Source of the DNA: Nectonema munidae
Lineage: Eukaryota > Nematomorpha > Nectonematoida > Nectonematidae
Reading direction: 5' to 3'
NCBI GenBank assembly: GCA_030549495.1
Contig: JAUIRK010000004.1
Location: 655,629-719,628, forward strand
DNA: 64,000 nt
In this document: in pieces, positions 34,801 through 45,028 of the stretch
Position numbering within the stretch: position 1 is the first letter of the stretch
Layout: every line of letters begins with the position of its first letter
Notes under the pieces: model-generated
Database searches by the model: none
Told to the model about the DNA's origin: nothing
Seen by the model: only the letters and a program-made list of their open reading frames with translations
Position numbers and translations under genes: made by a program

Positions 34801-36460
34801 TAATAAATCAAGGTCAAGTAATTTCAAAATCAACTCTTAAAACAACTTTTTTACCATATTCGTATTTGTTACCTTACTTAACTTTTAACAAAATTAATGA
34901 TCAATAATTATTCTGAAAGTATTTTATCTAAAAACAGTTTTATATAATGTCTTTTTCTTATTTCAGTGTATTCAAAATTTTATGAAAAATGATAAGAAAT
35001 ATAGAAAATTATCTGATTTCACTTTTTAAATTTTTTTCTAATTCAATATTCCTGTATTCATTTATTCCGGTAAGATAATAAAAGTTTTTAATATTGCAAG
35101 TAACAAGAAATCGATGAATGTAGAAAGCTAAAAAGTATTTAGGTATGGAACTTATGATTAATTTTTTCATCAATTTCATGAATCGCTTTAATTTTTTTTC
35201 AGATTTTTATTTATCAGGATGAATTGTGTTTAGTCAAATAAGAACTCTGTAAAAGTCTTCGTAGTTCTGAAAACTCTTAAATTTTTATTTTTTGTTTTCT
35301 CTTACACAATTATTTAGTGTACTATTATTCGTTTTTATTTTAAAATTTTCATTATTTTCAATAAATCTATTAGGAAAGCCATTTTTATTTAAAATGAAGC
35401 ATGTTTTTAATTAGAAAACTTTATTAGAAAGTTTGTATTTTATCTTAAAAATTGTTAAACTTAACCAGTTGTTCAAAAAATAGTACAGTGTCTCCCGCCC
35501 TAATGAAAGATTCTGCACTTATGAAGAAATTTTAAAGTGTCGACCAAAGTATCCAATCATATACAACATGATTAACAAAATTTATTTGAAAACCCTTGAA
35601 TTAAGTTTAGGCAATAATGATCAGCTCGCATTTTTAATTGTAAGGTTTTTTAATAATACCCGCAACAGATATTAACTAAATTTTACAGAATAATTATTTT
35701 TGTATTCTAAAAACATTTTATACATCAATGAAGTAAACTGTCTTAACAATAGGCATCGTTTGAAAAGGAAAATTCTTTTGAAAGTGTATTAAAAATTGTT
35801 CAAAACTCATTTTTACATAAATTTGGTAATGGCTTTATACGGAAAAGTGGACTTATTATTATTTTTGAAAAATTGGAAATCCAGTTTCAAAAATTCTTCT
35901 GAAAATCAAATTTTGTGTTAAAGTTTTAAAATTTGGTACCTTAACAGAAATCATTTTCGTGAAAAAGTCAACATAAAAAACTTGATTCTTTTTATTAAGT
36001 TGAGAAATGATAACTTCGAAAGGTAAAAGGTTAAAAAAATTAATTTTCCTGCACAAATTTAAATGAAAATCTTTAAAAGAATATTTTTTCCAACAAATGA
36101 TGGGGAAAATAAAAAAAATATTCTTCGAAGTATATATCCAAAGGTGGCAATATTTTTGTCAAGAAAATCTTAAAAAAAAAATAATTTTTCACGTTGGCAG
36201 ATATTTAGGAAATTTTAAAGTCATTGATTTTTAATAACTTTGGGAAAATTTTCTTATTACTAATTTATCTGGCTGGTTTTTGAAATTTTATCAAAATTTA
36301 TTCGAATTTCGTAAAAAGAGGATTTCTCTTAGGAAAAAAATTTATTATAATGTATATATATTATAATATTTATAAAAATTGACAATTTAATAAAATGAAA
36401 GTTTTTATATTTAGATATCATTTTAAATTTATCCTAGCCTAATAGTTTATAGATAAACAT
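34801..36460. other. AT-rich spacer, no gene seen
   Basis: Homopolymer-rich A/T DNA; the 65-residue open frame at 35859-36056 is low-complexity and not convincing. Confidence 0.5.
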
Positions 36461-36461
36461 C

Positions 36462-37085
36462 TAGTAGTAAGCTCTCGATAACTCGAATCGCTGTACCTGT
36501 CTCAGTCATATCTACACATGCTAAATTTTCGTTTAACTCAAAATCAGATAGGTGGAATTTTCGGTTAAATCAAAGTAATTCATGCTTTTTCTGATATCAA
36601 TTTATAACTTAAATTATTCGGGATAAAAATTTCAATGCTATCTGTGAATTGCAGTTAATCATGTTGCAATATATTTCAGAGGCTTTGAATACAAAGTTTT
36701 TATGAAAAATCAATAAAAGTGTGAATTACACATGCTTTCATTCATTTCGTTGTAAGGCATTTTCAGCGCTGAGATATTTGCAGCCCTATGATTTGCTTTG
36801 AATTATTGTACCATATTTTATTATTATCTTTAAGCGTGTAGGCACAAAATTTTATGCCCTTTTCAACGTAAATTATCATAATTTTGTATATATACTCTCG
36901 TTATTTTTTTTATAAAATAAAATGAATTCAATTTTTTTGAGGTTTTGCTCCCTTAAATTTGTACCTGGAAGTATCACAGAACTGCTATTCATTCAAGAAA
37001 ATATATGATACTGATCATTCGTTTAACTCGAACTTCGGATAACTTAAAGGATTTTTTAGATCCCAAAGACTCGACTTTTTGGTAG
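36462..37085. mobile_element. Possible non-autonomous Tigger-like element
   Basis: Left part has CTCTCGATAACTCGAATC and TTTCGTTTAACTCAAAATC; right part has TCGTTTAACTCGAACTTCGG, GGATAACTTAAAGG and GACTCGACTTTT. Such words are typical of Tigger ends. No transposase lies between. Borders and TA duplication were not established. Confidence 0.35.
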
Positions 37086-37479
37086 ATATTAAAATATTAT
37101 AAACATTAAAGGTAAGGGTAAACTCCCTTAAAAATTCATTGATGTTGGTGTAGTTATGTAAAATTAAGTGTTTTAGAAAATATGAAATTATTCAGATAGC
37201 TTCTCCGGTGAAAGTAAATTTGTCAGTTAGGTTACATGTGAAAATTAATTTACTGACAGATTATACATCATAAAATGGTGTATTAAGTAAATAAATACTA
37301 TATTTATTGAAAAATTATGCATTTAAAATTTATTATTGTTTTTAATTTCGAAATTTCTTGATTTAATAAATTTTTTGACAGGATAGTAATTTTTAAAAAA
37401 TATCACAATCAGATCTGCAATAAATTGTTTATTAAAATCACGCTATATTTGTAGTTAGAAAGATCCAAATGAAAAGAAG

Positions 37480-37530
37480 TGCTCAGCATATTTAAGAAAG
37501 TGATGACAAAAGAAGTGCTCAGTATATTAA
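37480..37530. repeat. Short tandem duplicate (AAAAGAAGTGCTCAG)
   Basis: AAAAGAAGTGCTCAGCATATT is followed 39 bp later by AAAAGAAGTGCTCAGTATATT. The remainder of 37086-37777 shows nothing else. Confidence 0.7.
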
Positions 37531-37785
37531 GTGAATTAAATTATATCAAAATAAATATATACTTAATTCTGCATACAAGGTGTTAGTTAAAACTAGAAAT
37601 TGTATGTACTCTTGTATTTGATTATCATAACTGAGCGTACACAGTGTAAAAGACCTCTTTCTTCTATTGAAGTCTCAGTTCCACTTTTGTGTTCAAACTT
37701 TGAGGTTTGAATTTGCATCTAGTGGCTGTACGTGAGCATTTATCGTTAACGCTTATCTTTGACGAGCTTTATCTATTCTCAAATC

Positions 37786-38987
37786 CAAGGGCGTAGGAAC
37801 CATGGAGATAGGAGGGGATGTATATCCTCCACCTTGGAAAATAATGCAAATTATCCCCACCCCCCCCCCCCCAGGTTTAGTGTAGGTAATTTTATATATA
37901 GTAATTAAAAACTTAAAATCATATGTAATGTCAGTGAATATTTTTTACCGTATACTTGACACCTGATTCAAAGAGTCAAAGACTAACCTGCACACTAATA
38001 TATAACTATATCTGTTTGTGAAAGTTTAAATCATGTGATATGCTTAGATGTGTGTCTATGCTAATATATTTTTTTTTTCACAGATACTCTTCAAGATGTT
38101 AAAATTATAATTGACCAAATTTCTTCATGGAAATTCGATAATGAGTTTGACATCATATACGAAAATTCAGCCAAAGAAATTAGAAAATTTCAGTTAGAAC
38201 CGTTAAATGTCAGACGGAAAAGAAAGAAGGAAATTGATTTATTAAGTGAAGATTCGAAGGATATTAAAGACTATTATAAGCAACAATATTTCAGCTTTTT
38301 AGATTCAATAATTTTGAAAATGAAAGAAATGTATGATACTTGCAAGCCTGATCTTTTTATATACAAAATTCTTGAGAACACTTTAAGTTCAGGAAAAATA
38401 TCAAATTATGAAGTTTTATGTTAATATCCAGAAATATATTTGGAAACTTTAAAAATAGAGCTTGCAATGTTTAAACGAAAGACAAACTCAAATAATCTTG
38501 AAGAGGCAAGAAAAAATTATCTAAACATGAATGAAGAAGTTCGTATGCTCTTTCCTCAAGTTTTTATGTTGATCAAACTTTTGCTCGTATGCCCTGTTTC
38601 TTCGAGCCAATGTGAACGCAGCTTTAGTGCTCTCAGAAGATTAAAAACGTGGCTTAGAAACACTATGAGTCAAGCAAGACTTAACTCTGTTGCTGTTTGT
38701 AACATACACCAAGGGCTTCTTGATGAAGTATCTATTGAATTACTTGCTGATCAGTTTGCTAAATCAAATGAAAAAAAGCGTGATACTTTTGGTTTTTAGT
38801 ATATTTTTATGTCTATTTGTGCAATTTTTTTTTTTTTATATAAAATGTAGTTTTTCCTCTTTTTCATTTTAAATATAATAAATTTCTTAAATTTAAAGAC
38901 TTACTATTGTACAAAAAAATTTTGCTTAAAAAACTTCAATATAATTTTATTATACCCCCCAGTTTTTTTAGCTTTCTTACGCCACTG
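37786..38987 (+). mobile_element. hAT element (hAT-1) with perfect 8 bp target duplication
   Basis: Starts CAAGGGCGTAGGAA and ends TTCTTACGCCACTG, imperfect inverted ends. Flanked on both sides by CTCAAATC (37778-37785 and 38988-38995), the 8 bp duplication diagnostic of hAT. Runs of C lie just inside both ends (37857-37872 and 38955-38960). It carries only the last part of a transposase, so it is an internally deleted, non-autonomous copy of 1202 bp. Confidence 0.9.
38084..38799 (+). pseudogene. hAT transposase last exon (ZMYM/TTF-type), one stop
   Basis: Begins right after a clear 3' splice site (TTTTTTTTCACAG, to 38083). The frame is open to the final TAG at 38797-38799 except for TAA at 38422-38424. 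The C-terminal hAT dimerisation domain is intact: CPVSSSQCERSFSALRRLK (ERSFS with the catalytic-region Glu), WLRNTMSQARLNSVAVCNIH, ending KRDTFGF. The upstream zinc finger and the Asp-bearing part of the core are absent, apparently lost by internal deletion between 37870 and 38080. Confidence 0.85.
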
Positions 38988-38995
38988 CTCAAATC

Positions 38996-39837
38996 AATAA
39001 TAATAATATAAAAATAATATAATAAATATATTTTTTATTTGATATTTTGAATAATGATCATCTTTAAAAACAAAAGAGAATAAAAACATTAAAGAAATTA
39101 AAAATTTAACTAAATATTTTTGAAAATTAAATTTTTTAAAATGAAAATATATTTTTTTACATAAATTAATTCCCATAGACATTATTGCCACCATCGAGGT
39201 AACAGAAATGGAAGACAAATCCATAAATTTTGACTTATTATCACTAAAATATAATGTTTTTTTAATATATATAACTTGATTTGATTTTTTTCTGAATTAG
39301 AGACTCGAGTTTTATATGTAAGTAAATTTTCACTCTGTTATCTCTTTTCGTTTATTCGAAATCAGGCTTTACTTTTACAGCTTTTTTTGCAGCTTATTTT
39401 ACACCTACCCTCTTGTAGCTGGCTTTTCATAAATATTTTAGCTGCAATTCTTTGTCTTAATTTATTATTTGAAATATATAAAATTAAAGTAACATATTAT
39501 AATAAAAAATAGAATTTAAAATTTATATATAAATAAATAATTCTAAAAAAAATTATTTATATTATATTAAAAAAAATGAAAATTATATTTTAGCTTGCTA
39601 GCAAAAGATATTCTTTCGAGATAACAGAAATGGAAGCATAAAATCTGTTTTTAGCATTAAATGATTAAAATATATTTTTTTACCCAATAAAATACCTACA
39701 TCTTATCATTTTCCTTTTTTAAGCATCAAATTATATAAGCATGTTAAGTTGTGTTTCTTTATAATATGTATTTTTATTGTAATTTAACGTTGCAGGTCTT
39801 AACCCAAATTTAGGTGCACTGTTTACTCCCACTCCAT
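38996..39837. other. AT-rich spacer, no gene seen
   Basis: A TTTTTTGCAGCTTATTTTAC word at about 39385-39404 is the inverse of GTAAAATAAGCTGCAAA near 32546, part of the repeat family at 32.5 and 39.8 kb. No coding sequence recognised. Confidence 0.45.
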
Positions 39838-40420
39838 GTTAAATAAGCTGCAAATATAAGGTTAAATAATTTGAGAATTTAATTTAAATTTTGCATAACT
39901 AAATATAATATAGAATATGTATATTCAAAGTTACAATTAAATCTGTTCCTTAGAATTTGTATGATAGCCTCTCAAACTTCTCTAAAATTTTTGGGAACCA
40001 TTTTAGAGTAAAACAGCCATCTTTTTGTATTTTTAAAAATGGCGAATTCTTTTATTTTTTGTTATTTTTACTTCTAAAATAAAATACAACAATTTTTCTT
40101 TCTTGAGTTTTCTATTGTTTCAAATTTTTTTTATAGTTTGAACTAATATATTTAATTGTTTTTATAAGTTCATCGCTTATATTAATTTTTTGAAGGTTGG
40201 CCTTAGTTTTCGTTATAAGAAACTTTTTTTTTATAGGTTCATCTCTTATGTTAAATTTTTTTTAAGGTTGCCCTTTGTTTTCTGTGTAAGGAAATTAACT
40301 TATTTATTAAATCCTTTTCAAATCTTTTTTATAAGTTGATCCCCTATTATATTAAATTTTTTTTCAAGGCTCCTTTTTGCTTTATCTGTAAGAAACCTAA
40401 TATTTTGACTATTTCTGTCT
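39838..40420. repeat. Second copy of the 32.5-33 kb repeat unit
   Basis: AATAAGCTGCAAATATAAGG, AATTTGAGAATTTAATTTAA and GATAGCCTCTCAAACTTCTC repeat the order at 32545-32710, followed by ATGGCGAATTCTTTTATTTT and a few TTTATAAGTTCAT/AAGG units. Same orientation as the larger copy; only about four tandem units follow. 40421-40872 is AT-rich and empty. Confidence 0.85.
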
Positions 40421-40876
40421 ACAAATAAAATTCTGACAGCTGTCATAAATAGATCAAGTACATTTTTAACAACAAATATTTTGTTTCGATATTATATTTT
40501 TACTATAATATAGCTATTGAAAAAAAAATTTTGACTTGAAAAAATTAAAGTTTTCAAATGTTACCAAATGTAATAAACGTACTGATAAAGATTAAGTGAC
40601 CTTTGTTGAAAAAAAATTTTAACGCGAGTCTGACAATATTCACTGATATAAAATTGTAACGATTGAAAACTATTTTTCTCTCATTTAAAAACAAACAAAT
40701 TTCCATTTTTGCAAAATGTTTGGTGTATTGATGGAACTAAATTTTCACCAAAAATGTGTGATTAATTTGAATAGCTGAACTTTGAAATCATCAAAAAAAG
40801 GTTCCGAAAATATTGAACTTATATTCCGCTAAAAACTAGTTTCTAATGAGATAAAATAGAATTATTTTTAACTTAA

Positions 40877-41005
40877 CCCATTAAGTACTATAGAAATCAG
40901 ACGATATCTAAAAAACGCAGACGATTTATATTCAAAGTCATTGAAAAAAGTAGACGAAGATAAAATTACTTATGTTCCCAAATGAGAGCATTTGGACTTA
41001 ATGGG
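40877..41005. mobile_element. 129 bp TTAA-flanked MITE
   Basis: TTAA (40873-40876), CCCATTAAGT, ..., ACTTAATGGG, TTAA (41006-41009): perfect 10 bp inverted ends with a TTAA duplication, the piggyBac pattern. Interior has GCAGACGATTTATATTCAAAG. Related to small TTAA elements at 45912 and 48282. Confidence 0.8.
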
Positions 41006-41432
41006 TTAACTCTAAATACCAATTAGAGAGCTGAATGAGATAGGAGAGCTTAAACAAGAGAAGAGAGCTTGAGTGATTTAGTTTTAGCAGAGAAAGAGAA
41101 ATAGAATCACTGTTACAGAAGAAGATGAGAAAATCTAGTGGATCATCAACATGTGTTTGCTCAAAAATACTACAAGGAGACACTGTGATAAACATTGCTT
41201 ACTTATTGTGTGCATATTGAAACAATGGATTATTATTATTATATTATATAGCTCTCATATCGTTTGTAAAATATTTTTGATAGGAATTTCAGAGCAGCTT
41301 GGCATGATGTTTGACTCGAAAGTCTGCATTCCCTCTTTTATTCTCTTATCTTAAATTATCATGTATTCGAATGATCATTACATCCTATAATGCGATCATC
41401 ATACATGTTTATAAACAAGCAACAACTCTTAC

Positions 41433-41708
41433 TTATAGAAAATTATTGGAGAGGGGTCCAGTTCCTTTGCCTTTTACCCAGGCAGAAAGAGAACTTGTAC
41501 ACCTGACACAGCATATGTGAGGTGCCCAACTCTTGTCATGGTCACCCACTTTACATCCAAAGTAGAACTCATAAAGTTTCTTGACACGTTGAGTCAACTG
41601 CCTTTTGTATCGTTTTAATGTAACTAAACCCCATATGTAACAAAATTTCTCTGACGAAATCTTGCATTCTCTCGGCATTTTAAATATTTCTACTTTTACA
41701 AAAAACAC
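41433..41708 (-). pseudogene. Zinc-finger/D-D-E-like family, N-terminal fragment (copy 3)
   Basis: The minus strand reads FCYIWGLVTLKRYKRQLTQR, then FYFGCKVGDHDKSWAPHICC and VRCTSSLSAWVKG. It aligns with the N-terminal finger of the 17.5-19.1 kb copy (FCYICGEVT..GCQIGDQDKSWAPHICC..CATNLRQW). The second Cys of the first CxxC is Trp here (CYIW), which would break zinc binding. It starts at the internal Met before PRECKISSEKF. Nothing of the 449-residue part follows to the left; the copy ends near 41450. Confidence 0.75.
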
Positions 41709-41719
41709 TTAATAATCTG

Positions 41720-43590
41720 AAAAATTAAAATAATGGTAAAACTGAAGGGTCTCAGAAAAAAACAAGTTCCATATTCGTGATCTACGCAAAAATACTCCTA
41801 GAAAATGATAGTTACTTTTCAGTTTTTTTTCATTGTTATAGAGTGATACCTAAATATGTTTTTAGTAATTTCGTTTTTTGCTTAAATTAAATTTTATTTA
41901 TTAACAAATCAAAATTATTTTATCGTGTTTTAGTTTTTGCATCCTATTTATGACATAGAAAAAAAGGCATTCTTGGCCCACTAACTAAAACGTTTGAGCT
42001 TTCCTGGTCTAGGATATAGGTTCTCAACCCCAGAGTTTTGACTCTAATTATGCTCCCGGGTGTACTCCCAAGTCACCATCAGTGGTGGCATGCATACAAT
42101 ACACCACATTTCAAAATTACGTACGAAAAAAGCCAAGTTAAAATAAACACTAGGATTCGTTACGATTTCAATTTTGTTACAATACTCTTTAATCTAGCTT
42201 TTTCAAATTTAGAAAGAGGCACTGAACAGAATCAAATTCTACATAACGTGTTTTATTTTTAAATTCTTCATTGAATAAAATATTTGATTTCAATATATTA
42301 TGTTGTAATAGAAACTTTTATCTTGATGTTCGTAAACTTGTAAAAAGTCATGTAGTCAATATAGTGAAATTCAACTTTCAGTATCAGTTCATAATTAGCA
42401 GCGGAATTTTATACGGTAAACAAAATCTACATAAGGTTTTTTCTAATCCATTCCTATCAAGTATTCCCTCATTTGATACACTACTCGTACCTCAATCAAA
42501 ATCTTTGTGATCATTTTTCTTTTACTTTCTCTTCCGATTCACACTCATAAGAAGCACCTTAATGATTAATTATTGTCAACCTTAAAAATTACTGAAAAAT
42601 TTCTTTATTTTGATTATATTCTTTTTGTAAAAGCTATATATTTTGGCTTTCCTAATCTGTCTAGGTGGTTGAGGGGCAAAATTCAATTGGCTTAGAGGTT
42701 GTGAGATCTGCTACTTTAGCTCTGATATTGGTAATATCAGAGCCACTTTAGCAGACTACTTTAGCTCTGGTGTTGGTAATGTTTTGAATGCGAGAGAGTG
42801 GGTCCCCATAACGGCGAACCATATTCAATTATTGGTGGTTTAATGGTTTAATGGTTTAATTCCTCATTGCTGTATGTTTTTTCTATAAAATAGACCTAAT
42901 TTATACTAACTTTACTATTGAAACCTGACAATACCAATTGTCATCCAAATTTTATTACGTGAAATTCGTTGGTTTTATATGTTTTCAAAGTTCGAAGATT
43001 ATTATTTGTCAAAACTTCGCTAAAGTACTGATTTACTGGATTGATGGTCAACCTGTATACAATTTACGCATTACATTTCTATTATAATTATGATGAAAAA
43101 AGTTTGTATTTCACTTACAAAGGAATGCAGATGAAGACGAAAAGCAAAGAGCTTCTCACAAAGTGTGGGAAAATCGAGAAAATGTTATAGATGTATAACC
43201 TGTTGATTGGAAACAATAAACTCTGTTTACGTGATGTGATAATAATCAAACCTAACTCAATCAAAAACATATAGCAATGTATGCGAAAGACAAATTCGAT
43301 TGTTCAAATAACTTAAACGCAATATCTTGTCTTAAGAATGCAATAAAAGCGGATGTTATTTTCATCATCACCAAAATTTTTTTTTCAATTTGAAAGCAGA
43401 CATGATTGCAAACTAGCATACAGACGTTTTTTAGTTGTATTGGCATATCAGTTGTTAGTGAGTCGTCAACTGAGGAAAATGTTAGTTAGAGGATAGAATC
43501 TTCTACACATTTATTTTTGTTAGCAAGAATATACTAATAGAGATTGAGGCCGCCAAACAACTGCAAACATATTAAAACATTCTAAAAATT
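41720..43590. other. Spacer with small repeats, no gene assigned
   Basis: Unrecognised open frames at 42038-42262 and 42271-42510 lack family signals. GGTTTAATGGTTTAATGGTT near 42838. A hairpin lies at 42720-42744 (separate entry). Confidence 0.4.
42720..42744. repeat. Perfect short hairpin
   Basis: GCTCTGATATT, loop GGT, AATATCAGAGC: 11 bp perfect stem. Flanked by a partial duplicate of CTACTTTAGCTCTG at 42711 and 42758. Role unknown. Confidence 0.7.
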
Positions 43591-43599
43591 CAAAAGGCT

Positions 43600-43629
43600 C
43601 TGCCCCCCACCGCTGGCTACGCCTTTGAT
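43600..43629. repeat. Orphan hAT terminus
   Basis: CTGCCCCCCACCGCTGGCTACGCCTTTG, read on the minus strand CAAAGGCGTAGCCAG followed by a G-run, resembles the ends of hAT-1. The element would extend to the left. No partner terminus was found. Confidence 0.4.
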
Positions 43630-43984
43630 TACACCACTTTCTAGTTCATTAGAACATGGTAGATCTTCCATTAAGTCAAGATATATTTTTTTAATTATTT
43701 CTTTTGATCACACTTTCTTTTTTCAATTAGTTTTCAGGTTGCTTCCTTCTCTCATACGAATCTTCAAATGATTTTATAATACGTTTTGTTTTTTTTTAAA
43801 TAAATATTTCATACTCAAAATGATTTATAAAGTATTATATGTCAAAATATACAAAAAAAGTCTATTTTTGCTATATAACTGATATACAACGATTTTTTAA
43901 AAAAAATTACAGAACTGATTTTCAAGCATACATCACTAATTCAATTGCCACTTCCAGATATTTTTTATCCGTATTGATTGACAC

Positions 43985-44372
43985 TTTTAGACATTTTAAA
44001 ACCTCTAAATGCAAAAACTGATTTCAGAAATAAAATTAGCTGGGGGATTTTGTATAAAACCATATATTTTTGGAGATAGTTTTCATACGTAAACCGCAAA
44101 TTTGATGAACACATAGGTATTTTCAAAATGTAAAAAGTGAGTCCTTAAATGAAACGAGCATAGCCGATTTAGTATAACATATTTTATGTAAAATTTGAAA
44201 GAATGTTTTTGGAAAAATTTTTTAGAAGTAAACCCCAAATTCGATGAACACTTATAGGTATTTTCAAATCCTAAATGTAAAAAATGAGTCCAGAAATGAA
44301 ACTAGCATGCCCGATTTAGTATAAAAACATATATTTTATGTAAAATTTGAAGGAATATTGTATTAGATATAT
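43985..44372. repeat. Tandem repeat of about 139 bp, three degenerate copies
   Basis: The words AAATGCAAAAACTGATTTCA, AAATGTAAAAAATGAGTCCA and GTAAACC(G/C)CAAATT(T/C)GATGAAC recur at about 139 bp; the ATAAAACCATATATTTT segment is shared by all three. Nothing further is seen up to 44830 except a G-run at 44649-44658. Confidence 0.7.
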
Positions 44373-44837
44373 TTTTGATCAATCGAAATTTTGATTGACA
44401 TTTATAATTATACATTTTCAAGGGAGTATATAATATAGACCCTAAGTTATAAGGTTAAATACAGATAATGTCAAAATTTTGCTGAAATATTTTAATTTTT
44501 TATTTTGATTAACAGTGTTTGCCATGAAAGGGTCATTCAACTACCATGAAAATGGTATGAAAAGATGCAGCTAGCGATTTTGGGAAAAGTCACGAAATTT
44601 GAAGGGATATGATTCAGCCAATTTTGCACAATTAATTTTTTAGTGAAGAGGGGGGGGGGCGTTTTAGGCCCTATCACTAATAGGGTTTAAAGTTGCTTGG
44701 ATGCATTGATTCGATGGCACAAAGTCTTGGCCTAGATGCCACAAAGTAAATCTTTCTTACTCTCCGCTCGACAGAAGCGGTGCAATCGATAGAACCTCTC
44801 CCGCTGAGCTGTTTGTCTTTGATTTTAGGAGTGACCA

Positions 44838-45028
44838 ATGTTTACGCCTCCTCTGATAAAACCGATGCGAGCATTCTCGGATTTGATTGCTTGGAGAAAG
44901 AGGAAGCGAGATGGTGTCATTGATGACGACTGTAACGTGTCCAGTGTGTCCCTCGCTCCTCGCTTCTGCAAAGACGCTAGAAAAGTCATTGTTTGTCATG
45001 ACATGGCGGGAGGCTACCTCGATGACAG
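44838..45028 (+). CDS. ENGASE: ENGASE exon 1
   Basis: From ATG (MFTPPLIKPMRAFSDLIAWR) to GATGACAG before donor GTGAGG. Contains the conserved CHDMAGGYLDD. Ends in phase 2; intron 1 is 58 bp (45029-45086, acceptor TTTTGTACAG). Confidence 0.87.
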
